This document shows positions 17,538-26,800 of a DNA stretch of 64,000 nucleotides, piece by piece; within the stretch, counting starts at the first letter, position 1; every line of letters begins with the position of its first letter. The stretch covers positions 1 to 64,000 of the forward strand of contig CALXXL010000006.1 in the NCBI GenBank assembly GCA_944392655.1, read 5' to 3'. Source of the stretch: an uncultured Victivallaceae bacterium (GTDB taxonomy: Bacteria; Verrucomicrobiota; Lentisphaeria; Victivallales; Victivallaceae). The position numbers and the translations under genes were made by a program. The notes under the pieces are model-generated. The model saw only the letters and a program-made list of their open reading frames with translations. It was not told where the DNA came from and did no database searches.

Positions 17538-18617
17538 TCAATCATTGCCGCGCGGATAACTGCCCAGCACTTTGACAAACGAGCAGATCGCCTGAGCCTC
17601 CTGCAACGCCTGTTTTACTTCCGGATCCTTTTTGTGGCCGATAATATCGGCAAAGAAGGAATAAGAGAATGATTCAACTTTGCTGGGACGGCTTTCGATC
17701 ATAGTAAGGCTGATCTTCGCCTTCTTAAACGGCTCAAGCGCAGAGTAGAGAGCCCCCACCTTGTCCGGCATTCCGAGGCAGAGCGAGGTCTTGTCGTTGC
17801 CGGTAGGCTCCGGCTGCTGCCGGCCGATAATAAGGAAACGGGTGGTATTGTAAGCCGAATCCTCCACGTTGGCCATAATGGTTGGCAGTCCCGTCAGCTC
17901 AAGCGCGATCTTACCGCACAGCGCAGCGCTTTCCGGCCCCTCTGCCAGAGCGGTCTTGGCCGCCTGGGCGGTGCTGGAGGACTCAATAATCTCCGCCTGA
18001 TGGCAGTGTTCATGCAGGAAGTTGCGGCACTGCCCCAGCACCTGCGGATGGGAATAGACCTTTTTTATGGTCTCAAGCGTCCCCTGCCCGGCCAGATGAT
18101 GATGAATGGGCAGATAGACCTCGCTGCAGATCTTCAGCGTTGAACCGAAAATACGGTCGAGCGTACTGGTAACCACCCCCTCGGTGGAATTTTCAACCGG
18201 AACGCAACCGTAATCGGCACGGTAGCATTCAACCGCGGAAAAGACATCAAAAATCGTTCTCTGCGCATCGAATTGAGTCTGGGAAGAGAAACGCTTTCTG
18301 GCGGCCTCGTGCGAGAAGGTTCCCTCCGGCCCCAGATATGCGACGATCATCGGACGCTCAAGTTCTCGCGCAGCAGCCATAATCTCCCGGTATATCGCCC
18401 GCATGGCTTCAGGTGTAAGCGGACCGGAGTTGCCACTGTCCAGGCGGTTGAATATTTCCCGCTCCCTTTCGGGAACAAAAACCGGAGTGCCGTTCTCCTC
18501 TTTCAAAGCGCCAATGGAACGCACCACTTCGCAGCGCTGGTTAAGCAGTTTGAGTATCTCGTCATCAATACGGTCTATCTCTTTGCGGTATTTCCGCAAT
18601 CCGGAATCTTCTGTCAT
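17538..18617 (-). CDS. pheA: Chorismate mutase / prephenate dehydratase
   Basis: A 359-residue bifunctional enzyme converting chorismate through prephenate to phenylpyruvate, for phenylalanine synthesis. Residues 1-90 are an AroQ chorismate mutase (IDRIDDEILKLLNQR). Residues about 92-270 are the dehydratase (VAYLGPEGTFSHEAA, VPVENSTEGVV). The C-terminal 85 residues are an ACT domain with the ESRPS motif used for phenylalanine feedback. GGGAG lies six bases before the ATG. It is the first gene of a pheA-purQ-debranching operon. A TATATT promoter and a 16-bp palindrome lie upstream. Identification is firm. Confidence 0.95.
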   Translation of the reverse strand: MTEDSGLRKYRKEIDRIDDEILKLLNQRCEVVRSIGALKEENGTPVFVPEREREIFNRLDSGNSGPLTPEAMRAIYREIMAAARELERPMIVAYLGPEGTFSHEAARKRFSSQTQFDAQRTIFDVFSAVECYRADYGCVPVENSTEGVVTSTLDRIFGSTLKICSEVYLPIHHHLAGQGTLETIKKVYSHPQVLGQCRNFLHEHCHQAEIIESSSTAQAAKTALAEGPESAALCGKIALELTGLPTIMANVEDSAYNTTRFLIIGRQQPEPTGNDKTSLCLGMPDKVGALYSALEPFKKAKISLTMIESRPSKVESFSYSFFADIIGHKKDPEVKQALQEAQAICSFVKVLGSYPRGND

Positions 18618-18662
18618 AATATCTCCCGCAGATTGTTTTTATTTTTTATTTTTCGTATACTT

Positions 18663-18690
18663 AATATAATATGTTCAAAAGGAATTTCAA
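18663..18690 (-). promoter_or_regulatory. pheA promoter
   Basis: Minus strand TTGAAA, 16 bp, TATATT, about 45 bp before the pheA start codon. Confidence 0.55.
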
Positions 18691-18696
18691 AATTCC
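18681..18696. promoter_or_regulatory. Palindrome over the pheA -35 element
   Basis: GGAATTT-CA-AAATTCC is a perfect 7-bp inverted repeat with a 2-bp centre. It covers the predicted -35, so a bound protein would block pheA transcription. Regulator unknown. Confidence 0.4.
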
Positions 18697-18832
18697 ACTC
18701 CGGACAATATTGGGTAAAAGTGGAATAAATGGTTCCATTTTGCACGGTTTTTTTCTTTTTACAGTTGAAAAGAAATGAAATGAATAGTAATTTTATGAAT
18801 TATCAGCAAACTGTTTAAGGAATTGTCATATT

Positions 18833-19894
18833 ATGAAGTCATTGCGTAAAGCCCTGCACTGGTTGTATACCGGAGCTGTAATTATGGCTGCCGGATGTTC
18901 AAGCCCAGATTTTCTCAGTCGGGAACAGGCGGAGACAATACTGCCGGCTGTCACGGCTGAATTGGAGTCACGCGCGGCGGAGTTCCGTTCTGAGATGGCG
19001 AAAAACGCGGCCGCGGGAGCGTTTGTCAACGGAGAAACCCTGAATTTCTTTGCCGGAATGCCCGATGTCCTGGCCGAACGCCTGGCAATGCTGGGAATTA
19101 ACGAAGTGTACGTAGCTTACGATGGAGAATTTTTTGCCGACGGAAGTTACCAATCCGTGCTCGGCAATCTGCTTATGGAGCTGAAAAAGCACAACATCAG
19201 CGCCCGGCTGGCGTTTAAAATGAGCGATACGGTATGGAAAAGATCGCCTAACTTTATCGTCCGCAATCTGATCGATCCCAAGCATGATATTCTTGAAGAG
19301 ATCATGGATGAGTTGAACGGTTTTAACCGTGCTTATCCTGACTCTCCATTCACCGGAGTGGTGTTTGATATGAATGTCGAAGCATTTTCCGGCCACAATC
19401 TTGCGGTTCCGGGAGGTCAGATATACGGCTGGGGAGAGAATACTTTCGGTATCGGCAGAGATAACGATATGCTGATGAAAGACGGATTTGCAATTCTGGA
19501 AAAACTCAAAGCCGGACTGCCGGGTATCGATATAGGATGCCTCTTCTCCTCAGAACTGAATACTTTTGCTCAGGAAGGCAAACTCTCGGTAGGCAAAGTA
19601 TCTGACTTCGCCGCGGCGGCCGACACACTCTTTATCCGGGTGGATGCGTCAGCCAGCGCGGAAATTGTACGCGCGGCGGCGGCTCTGCTGCCGCAGAGCG
19701 GAGATAAACAGAGCTCATTGTATCTGGAACTGGCGGTTCATGCGGAAAACAACCGCCCGGCGCTGCGCCGCAGATCATTCCGCCAGTTCATGACCGGACT
19801 GAATGCGGTAAATTCCGGCTGCGGAGCTTATCCGGAGTTCCGGGGCATGGCGTTTGACTGTTTCGCAGGCTTGGAAGACATCTGGGAGAAATAG
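18833..19894 (+). CDS. Lipoprotein of unknown function
   Basis: A 353-residue exported lipoprotein. The N-terminus has basic residues, a hydrophobic core and a lipobox ending AAGC at residue 22. I see no sure family. Segments such as TGVVFDMNVEAF, PGIDIGCLFSSELN and GMAFDCFAGLEDIW look like beta strands of a TIM-barrel glycosidase-like fold, but the catalytic residues cannot be assigned. GGAATTGTCAT precedes the ATG. It is followed by nrdR after 3 bp and may be cotranscribed, although no functional link is apparent. A weak promoter (TTGAAA-17-TAATTT) lies 60 bp upstream. Confidence 0.65.
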   Translation: MKSLRKALHWLYTGAVIMAAGCSSPDFLSREQAETILPAVTAELESRAAEFRSEMAKNAAAGAFVNGETLNFFAGMPDVLAERLAMLGINEVYVAYDGEFFADGSYQSVLGNLLMELKKHNISARLAFKMSDTVWKRSPNFIVRNLIDPKHDILEEIMDELNGFNRAYPDSPFTGVVFDMNVEAFSGHNLAVPGGQIYGWGENTFGIGRDNDMLMKDGFAILEKLKAGLPGIDIGCLFSSELNTFAQEGKLSVGKVSDFAAAADTLFIRVDASASAEIVRAAAALLPQSGDKQSSLYLELAVHAENNRPALRRRSFRQFMTGLNAVNSGCGAYPEFRGMAFDCFAGLEDIWEK

Positions 19895-19897
19895 GTT

Positions 19898-20353
19898 ATG
19901 CGCTGTCCGAAATGCGGTTGTCAGGATGACAAGGTGATCGACTCCCGTTCCGTAAGAGACGGCTCCGGAGTGCGACGGCGGAGAGAGTGCACCCAGTGCG
20001 CCCACCGCTTCACCACCTATGAAGGAATAATTCAAAGTGAGCTGCGGGTTCTCAAACGCAACGGAGTTCTGGAAGACTTTGACCGGGACAAGATATTTCA
20101 GGGCATTCTCAATGCCTGCTATAAACGCCCGATATCGAATGATGAAATATCACGGGTGGTGGATGAGATCGCCCTGGAGGTGCAGAACGATTACGATCGG
20201 GAGATACCAAGCTCGGAAATCGGTTTGCGGGTAATGGAAAAACTGCGCAAACTGGATCATGTAGCTTATGTGCGGTTTGCCTCGGTATACCGCAAATTCA
20301 AGGATGTCGAAGAGTTTATTGAAGCGATCCGCACACTGGAGGACGGGAAGTGA
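19898..20353 (+). CDS. nrdR: Transcriptional repressor NrdR
   Basis: NrdR is a 151-residue repressor of ribonucleotide reductase genes. It starts MRCPKCGCQDDKVIDSR, the conserved zinc ribbon, with a second Cys pair in CTQCAHR. Residues about 49-139 form the ATP-cone, which senses ATP and dATP. The length matches the family. It lies 3 bp after a lipoprotein gene and its stop overlaps the GTG start of the next gene (GTGA). No ribonucleotide reductase is in the window. The 4-bp overlap suggests tight coupling to the ATP-cone gene downstream. Confidence 0.97.
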   Translation: MRCPKCGCQDDKVIDSRSVRDGSGVRRRRECTQCAHRFTTYEGIIQSELRVLKRNGVLEDFDRDKIFQGILNACYKRPISNDEISRVVDEIALEVQNDYDREIPSSEIGLRVMEKLRKLDHVAYVRFASVYRKFKDVEEFIEAIRTLEDGK

Positions 20354-21297
20354 TTCAGACTTCCTCCGAAGCGGTAATGGTGCTTCGCGGCGACGGAGTG
20401 ACCGTGTCGTTTGACCCGGCGGAGCTTCAGGCGGCAATACTGGAATGCTTCGAAGCCACGGGAACACCGGAGAGCTATCTGGCCGAAGACGCGGCACTGG
20501 CGGTGGAATTTGCCATGAAAAGTTCGCGCCGTCCGCGCAAGGTATTTACAGAAAGCGAGATAAATACTGCGGCGGTAAAGGTGCTCGAACAGGCCGGTCT
20601 GGCCGAAGTCGCATCGCTTTTCAGCCGCCGCAACAGCGGAATAAAATTGAGTTTATCGGCTCAGCGACAGCTTATTCACACTCTGCTGGAGCGTCATCTG
20701 TCATCTCTGGAAAACCGCGATCTGGACGACCTTACCGATCATGTGGTAAATGCGGTGAATCTGCTGAAAATCCGCGAGGCTCAGCCGGCGCTCTATCTGG
20801 AGCTGGCACGCTATTTCCAGGACAACACATCCGGCATCGAACTGCCAGAACTGCCGGCGCCGCCGCCGGAAGACGCATTTGAAACATTGAGTCTAACTGA
20901 AATTTCCGGCACCCTGCCGGCCGGGGCAATCCGGTTGATAAATGAGAAAATTCTATCTGTCGCGCCGGTAAGCTCTATCTTCAAAACCCTGCGCATCACG
21001 GTTAAAATATGCCGGCTGGCCGAATCCATGTGCCTGAAACCGCCGATCACGGAAATGATGATCTCAAGCGAACTTTTCCGCATCGGCAGAATATTGAACA
21101 ACACGGTTTTATCCATTCAGGCGTTGTACAGTACAAAAACCGGCAGCGACTACGAACTCCCCGTCTACATAATGGTTCCTGACCTGGAGAAATTCGCGGT
21201 GGAATGGCTGGAGTGGAGCTGGCCGGATGCGGAAAACGCCTGCCGGGAATTGCTGCTGCCGTTCGCCTGCCCCGGAGCAAATCTGCGCTATAAATGA
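20350..21297 (+). CDS. Orphan ATP-cone domain protein
   Basis: A 315-residue protein. The first 100 residues fit an ATP-cone: a lead strand VMVLRGDGVTVSFDPAELQAAI, a helix pair, and EINTAAVKVLEQAGLAEVASLF. The rest is mostly helical and unassigned, with no reductase motif. It starts with a GTG that overlaps the nrdR stop. ATP-cones bind dATP or ATP and usually sit on ribonucleotide reductases, so this protein may modulate NrdR or another nucleotide-sensing step, by inference. It ends in a 10-bp convergent overlap with the release-factor-like gene. No other homology is recognisable. Confidence 0.65.
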   Translation: MIQTSSEAVMVLRGDGVTVSFDPAELQAAILECFEATGTPESYLAEDAALAVEFAMKSSRRPRKVFTESEINTAAVKVLEQAGLAEVASLFSRRNSGIKLSLSAQRQLIHTLLERHLSSLENRDLDDLTDHVVNAVNLLKIREAQPALYLELARYFQDNTSGIELPELPAPPPEDAFETLSLTEISGTLPAGAIRLINEKILSVAPVSSIFKTLRITVKICRLAESMCLKPPITEMMISSELFRIGRILNNTVLSIQALYSTKTGSDYELPVYIMVPDLEKFAVEWLEWSWPDAENACRELLLPFACPGANLRYK

Positions 21298-21791
21298 AGC
21301 GGAGGAAGGCCGTTTTGACGGCGGAATTCGTTCAACCGGGCAAATGTACGGCTGTCGCGGGCAAGGAGCTTGAGTAATTTGGAACGGCTGATTCCAAGTT
21401 TTACCGCCGACTCTGCATCATCCCAGCTGTTCTCACACAGCAGGTCGAAAATTCTCGCCAGATTGATAAAATAGTTTGGATTCGAAAGCCCGTATTCCGG
21501 ATTCTCAGGCAGAACCGCCGGCAGAACTCTCACGGTCAAAGCAATTTCACAACGCAGTTTCTCCAGCGCGGTTTTGCGGTTGCGGTGCTGACTGCGTTCG
21601 GAGCAGTCGGTAACAGCAATCCCGGTCGGGGTATGCACGATCCGCACTGCGCTGGAAGTCTTATTGCGCTTCTGGCCGCCATTGCCGGTGGCTTTGAAAA
21701 AATCCAGCGTACAGCAGCTCAGCAGAGCATCATCATCCGCAGCAAGCCACTCATCTCTCCGGGCGGCAAAATTGTCATTGAGTTTATTCAT
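21288..21791 (-). CDS. Peptide chain release factor-like (GGQ) protein
   Basis: A 167-residue protein with the GGQ ester-hydrolysis loop: GNGGQKRNKTSSAVRI near residue 36. GGQ proteins hydrolyse peptidyl-tRNA on the ribosome. No stop-codon recognition domain is present, so it should rescue stalled ribosomes and not read codons. The C-terminal half is a helical region (ESAVKLGISRSKLLKLL...), unlike the lysine-rich tail of ArfB. I believe this form is typical of PVC bacteria. ATG 21791 is preferred over an upstream in-frame start that would add a hydrophobic lead. No clear ribosome site is seen. Rescue role is inferred. Confidence 0.75.
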   Translation of the reverse strand: MNKLNDNFAARRDEWLAADDDALLSCCTLDFFKATGNGGQKRNKTSSAVRIVHTPTGIAVTDCSERSQHRNRKTALEKLRCEIALTVRVLPAVLPENPEYGLSNPNYFINLARIFDLLCENSWDDAESAVKLGISRSKLLKLLARDSRTFARLNEFRRQNGLPPLHL

Positions 21792-21847
21792 AACACAATA
21801 CAATACATCATTAACGGCAAAAAACCAGAATAAAACTGCTGTTACGG

Positions 21848-21876
21848 CTGACAAACGTGAAAAACCGGTGTATATT
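21848..21876 (+). promoter_or_regulatory. purD promoter
   Basis: CTGACA, a 17-bp spacer and TATATT, 58 bp before the purD start codon. Five of six bases match the consensus in each box. Confidence 0.65.
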
Positions 21877-21933
21877 TTGAAAAAGTTTTTTAACTGTTAT
21901 TCAAATCCATGATTGGTTTAAGGAGAGTACTTA

Positions 21934-23226
21934 ATGAAGATTCTAGTAGTTGGCAGCGGCGGCCGTGAACACGCAATTTGCTGGAAACTGGCGCAGAGCA
22001 ATAAGGTAACCAAAGTCTACTGCGCACCGGGCAATGCCGGTATCGCCGCAGATGCGGAATGCGTTAATATTCCGGTGAGTGACCTGAACGGATTGGCCGA
22101 TTTTGCCGAAGCAAATCACATAGATCTGACTATTGCCGGCCCTGAAGCCCCTCTGTGTGCCGGACTGGGCGATGTGTTTAAAGCACGCAATCTTAAAATA
22201 TTCGGGCCGGACAAGTACGCAGCACAGCTGGAGGGCAGCAAAGATTTTGCCAAGAACTTCATGCGCAAATACAATATTCCGTGCGCGGAATCGGCCACGT
22301 TTACCGATGCAGCGGCTGGAGTGGATTATGTACGCAAAGAGTTTGCCCGCGGAGTAAAGGGCATCGTTATTAAGGCCGACGGCCTCGCAGCAGGCAAAGG
22401 AGTACTGGTGGCGGAGGATGAATCCAGCGCAGTAAAATTTCTGGAAGAGTGTTTTGACGGCGCTTTCGGCGACTCCGGCAAACGGGTGCTGGTGGAAGAG
22501 TGTTTGTATGGCGAAGAGGCCTCCATTCTGGCGCTGACGGATACCAGAGTGATCAAAGCGATGGCCTCAAGCCAGGATCACAAACGGGTCGGCGACGGCG
22601 ATACCGGCCCCAATACCGGCGGCATGGGCGCGTACTCTCCCGCTCCGGTTGTAACGGATCAGGTAATGGAAAGAATTCAGCATGAAATTCTGGATAACTT
22701 CCTGCGCGGTGTGCAGGCGGAAAAGCTCAACTATCATGGAGTTATCTTCGTCGGGGTAATGGTTACCGCCGACGGCCCGAAGGTGCTGGAGTTCAACGTC
22801 CGTTTCGGCGACCCGGAAATCCAGCCGGTGCTGATGCGGCTGGACAGCGACCTGGCAGAACTCCTGCTGGCAGTCACAGATGAACACTTGAGCGAATACG
22901 ATATGAATTGGAGCAAAGATCCGGCGGTCAGCGTAATTGTGGCCTCCGGCGGCTATCCGGGCAAATGTGCGACCGGATTTGAAATCACCGGACTGGACGC
23001 CGCCCGGAAAGAGGGTGTGCAGATATTCCATGCCGGAACCGCTTTGAAAGACGGCAGAATTGTCAACTCCGGCGGCCGGGTGCTCGGCGTTGCGGCGCGC
23101 GGCAAAACCGTGGCGGAAGCTATCGAAAAAGCCTACCGCGGAGTGGATATGATCCGGTTTGACGGATGCTTTTCGCGCCGCGATATTGCCTACCGGGCAC
23201 TGGCGCGGGAAAAAGCCGCGAAATGA
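21934..23226 (+). CDS. purD: Phosphoribosylamine-glycine ligase
   Basis: PurD (GARS) joins phosphoribosylamine and glycine using ATP, the second purine synthesis step. The N-terminal KILVVGSGGREHAI is diagnostic. The ATP-grasp domain contains KADGLAAGKGV and the C-terminal metal segment FNVRFGDPE. The 430-residue length matches the family. AAGGAG lies 9 bp before the ATG. It stands alone after its own promoter. Confidence is high. Confidence 0.97.
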   Translation: MKILVVGSGGREHAICWKLAQSNKVTKVYCAPGNAGIAADAECVNIPVSDLNGLADFAEANHIDLTIAGPEAPLCAGLGDVFKARNLKIFGPDKYAAQLEGSKDFAKNFMRKYNIPCAESATFTDAAAGVDYVRKEFARGVKGIVIKADGLAAGKGVLVAEDESSAVKFLEECFDGAFGDSGKRVLVEECLYGEEASILALTDTRVIKAMASSQDHKRVGDGDTGPNTGGMGAYSPAPVVTDQVMERIQHEILDNFLRGVQAEKLNYHGVIFVGVMVTADGPKVLEFNVRFGDPEIQPVLMRLDSDLAELLLAVTDEHLSEYDMNWSKDPAVSVIVASGGYPGKCATGFEITGLDAARKEGVQIFHAGTALKDGRIVNSGGRVLGVAARGKTVAEAIEKAYRGVDMIRFDGCFSRRDIAYRALAREKAAK

Positions 23227-23272
23227 GTTTCCTTTATTTAATATAAAAGGTCAAAAAGCTCGCAAAACAGGG

Positions 23273-23300
23273 TTGAAAAAGCCGAAATAGGCGTTATATT
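23273..23300 (+). promoter_or_regulatory. Promoter of the small lipoprotein gene
   Basis: TTGAAA, 16 bp, TATATT, 51 bp before the start codon. Confidence 0.55.
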
Positions 23301-23350
23301 AGCGTGTTGAAGACAATCCGGAAAACAACAAATCACAGGAGTTCAAGTTA

Positions 23351-23746
23351 ATGAAACGGGTTCTTGCAGTTATCTCAATGGCGGCGCTGGTAATGTGCTT
23401 CAGCGGCTGCAGCAGTATGGAAGTGGCAAAAAAGACAAACGGCGTGGGAATGACGGCAAACGGCTATACTCCTGCGATGGCTCACTTAACCTATACCAAT
23501 TACGGTTTCTATTTCCTGAACTGGATTCCGGTATTGACCGGTTCCGTAAGCAATCCTGACGCTTTCGCCCTGTTTACCGACACGGTTAACACCGAAACAG
23601 CCGTACTGGAAACCACCCGGGTGGCAATCAACCTCGGCGGCAGCAAGGTTATCAACCTCAGCACCTCCACCAAGAGTGAATACAATGTACTTTCCCTCTT
23701 CTTCTGGACCCGCGAAGTACAGGTATCTGCAACAGTATTGGAATAA
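23351..23746 (+). CDS. Small lipoprotein
   Basis: A 131-residue exported lipoprotein with a lipobox ending FSGC at residue 20. The mature part begins SSMEVAKKTNGVGMTANGYTPAMAHL and has no domain I can name. It is rich in Thr, Ser and beta-type residues. AGGAG lies ten bases before the ATG. It has a promoter, and a hairpin follows 24 bp after its stop, just before nifJ. It is probably an outer-membrane or periplasmic anchor protein. No link to nifJ is implied. Confidence 0.7.
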   Translation: MKRVLAVISMAALVMCFSGCSSMEVAKKTNGVGMTANGYTPAMAHLTYTNYGFYFLNWIPVLTGSVSNPDAFALFTDTVNTETAVLETTRVAINLGGSKVINLSTSTKSEYNVLSLFFWTREVQVSATVLE

Positions 23747-23769
23747 ATCAAATATCACATAATTTTATA

Positions 23770-23795
23770 AACAACCCGCTGAGAAGCGGGTTGTT
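23770..23795 (+). terminator. Hairpin between the lipoprotein gene and nifJ
   Basis: An 11-bp stem AACAACCCGCT / AGCGGGTTGTT with a GAGA tetraloop. The T tract after it is poor, so read-through into nifJ is possible. Confidence 0.55.
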
Positions 23796-23828
23796 CAATT
23801 TCTAACAACAATGGAGACAACAAGAAAA

Positions 23829-26800
23829 ATGGGCAAAAAGATGCAAACCATCGACGGCAATTACGCCGCCGCCTATGTGGCCTATGCGTTCAGTGAAGTA
23901 GCCGCGATCTACCCGATCACTCCTTCTTCGACCATGGGCGAATATGCCGACACCTGGGCAAGCCAGGGCTTGAAAAACATGTTCGGCGAAAAGGTTGAAG
24001 TAGCGGAAATGCAGTCGGAAGCCGGTGCGGCCGGTGCGGTGCACGGTTCTTTGAACGCCGGTGCGTTGACGACCACCTTCACAGCGAGCCAGGGCTTGCT
24101 TCTGATGATTCCGAACATGTACAAGATCGCCGGGGAAATGATCCCGACCGTCTTCCACGTTTCCGCACGCGCACTGGCGGCGCAGTCGCTGTCGATCTTC
24201 GGCGACCACTCCGACGTTATGAGCTGCCGCGCCACCGGTTTTGCCATGACCTCGGCAGCCAGCATCCAGGAAACTCACGACCTGGCGATTGTGGCACATC
24301 TTTCAACTCTGGAAAGCCGCATTCCTTTCCTCTCTTTCTTTGACGGATTCCGTACCTCTCATGAAATCCAGAAGATCGAACTGCTCGACTACGAAGATAT
24401 GAAGAGCATGCTCGATATGAAATATGTGGAAGAGTTCCGCAACCGCGCGATGCGTCCGGAAGCACCGTTCGCAAAAATGGCGGCGCAGAACCCGGATGTA
24501 TACTTCCAGGGACGTGAATCAACCAACCAGATCTATGCCGACCTCCCGGCGATCGTTCAGAAGAATATGGACAAGCTGGCTGCGATTACCGGCCGCAAAC
24601 TGCATCTGTTCGACTATGTCGGCGCTCCGGATGCGGACAAGGTTATTATCGCAATGGGTTCCGGCTGCGAAACGATTGAAGAAACCGTTGACTACCTGAC
24701 CGCCAAAGGCGAAAAGGTCGGCCTCCTGAAGGTCCGCCTCTATCGTCCGTTTGCCGCGGATGTATTTGTCAAGGCTCTGCCGGCCAGCGTCAAACGCGTT
24801 GCCGTGCTCGACCGTTGCAAGGAACCGGGTTCACTCGGCGAACCGCTCTATCTGGATGTCGCGGCGGCTCTGGCCAAGAGCGATGTAAAAGTAATCGGCG
24901 GCCGTTTCGGTCTGGCGAGCAAAGAGTTCACCCCGAGCATGGTCAATGCGATTTTCCAGCACCTGGCGGGAAAATGCACCCACAACTTCACCGTCGGTAT
25001 CAACGACGACGTTACCTATCTATCACTGCCGGTAACTGAAACCATCATCACCGAACCCGCGGACGCCACCTGCTGCATGTTCTGGGGTCTGGGCGCTGAC
25101 GGTACGGTCGGTTCCAACAAGAACTCGATCAAGATTATCGGCGACAATACCAAGAAATATGTTCAGGCGTACTTTGTTTACGACTCCAAGAAATCCGGCG
25201 GTATCACGGTATCCCACCTGCGTTTCGGCGATACCCCGATCAAGTCGCAGTACACCGTGACCAGCCCGAACTTCGTCGCCTGCCATAACGCCGCCTACAT
25301 CGGCCGTTATGACATGCTTGCCGGCATCCGCGAAGGCGGTACCTTCCTGTTGAACAGCGAAATTCCGGCGGACAAGGTATTTGAATCGTTCACCCGCGAC
25401 ATGCAGGAAACGATCATCAAGAAAAAGATCAACGTATATACTATTGACGCGTTGAAGATCTCCCAGGAAGCCGGATTGGGCGCACGTATCAATACGGTAA
25501 TGCAGGTCTGCTTCTTCAAGCTGGCCAATATCATTCCGGTGGATGAAGCGATCGGTTACATCAAGAAAGCGATCAAAAAGACCTTCGCCAAGAAAGGTGA
25601 AGAGATCATCAACAAGAACATCACCTGCGTTGACAACGCTCTGGCTCACCTGCAGAAGGTGGAAGTTCCGGCCTCTCTGGACGGCGTTGCCTGCGTTGAA
25701 CCCGCAGTTCTGATCGGCGATGACGCCGGCGACTTCGCGGTAAAACTGATGAAGCCGATTCTGCATCAGAAGGGTGATGAAATTCCGGTATCCGCTATGA
25801 GTATTGACGGTACAATGCCGATCGGTACCAGCAGACTGGAAAAACGCGGTATCGCTCCTATGGTTCCGAAATGGGATCCGAGCAAATGTATCCAGTGTAA
25901 CCAGTGCTCAATGGCGTGTCCGCATGCGGTTATCCGCCCGAAACTGATGACAGAAGCGGATCTGGCCGGAGCACCCGCCACCTTCGTTACTGTTGATGCC
26001 AAGGGCGTCAAGGAACCGAACCTGAAGTATCGTTTGCAGGTATATATTGAAGACTGTACCGGTTGCGGCGTATGTATCGAAGCGTGCCCGGCGAAGGAAA
26101 AGGCGATCTCCTTCAGCCATCTGACAGACGAACGCGCCGCCGGTCAGCGTGACAACGAAAAATTCTTCGAAGCTCTGCCGGATAACGTTCTGGGCGGTCT
26201 GCAGCCGAACACGGTCAAGGCTTCGCAGTTCCTGATGCCGCACTTCGAATTCTCCGGTGCGTGCGCCGGTTGCGGCGAAACTCCGTATGTCAAGCTGGTA
26301 TCCCAGCTGTTCGGCGACCGCATGGTCGTAGCGAACGCCACCGGCTGCTCCTCGATCTACGGCGGCTCCTTCCCGTCCCTGCCCTACTGCAAGAACAAGA
26401 AGGGCTGCGGTCCGGCCTGGGCGAACTCACTGTTTGAAGACAACGCCGAATTCGGTTATGGTATGCGTTTGGCGATAGACAACAACCGCAAACAGCTGCG
26501 CCGCAATGTTGAAGAAGCGCTGGCTCTGCCGATCGACGCCGATCTCAAGAAAGCGTTGGAAGCGGCTCTCTCCACCTGGGATAAGGTTGATGATGAAGCC
26601 AAGGCCAATCAGGCGGCGGTCAAAGCTGCTCTGGCCAAAGTCAAACCGTGCGAACAGTACAAAGACCTGATCGCCAAGATTGCGGAACTTGCCGACTACT
26701 TCGTTGACAAATCCCTGTGGATCATCGGCGGTGACGGCTGGGCATACGATATCGGTTACGGCGGTCTGGACCACGTTGTCGCGCAGAACCGCAACGTCAA

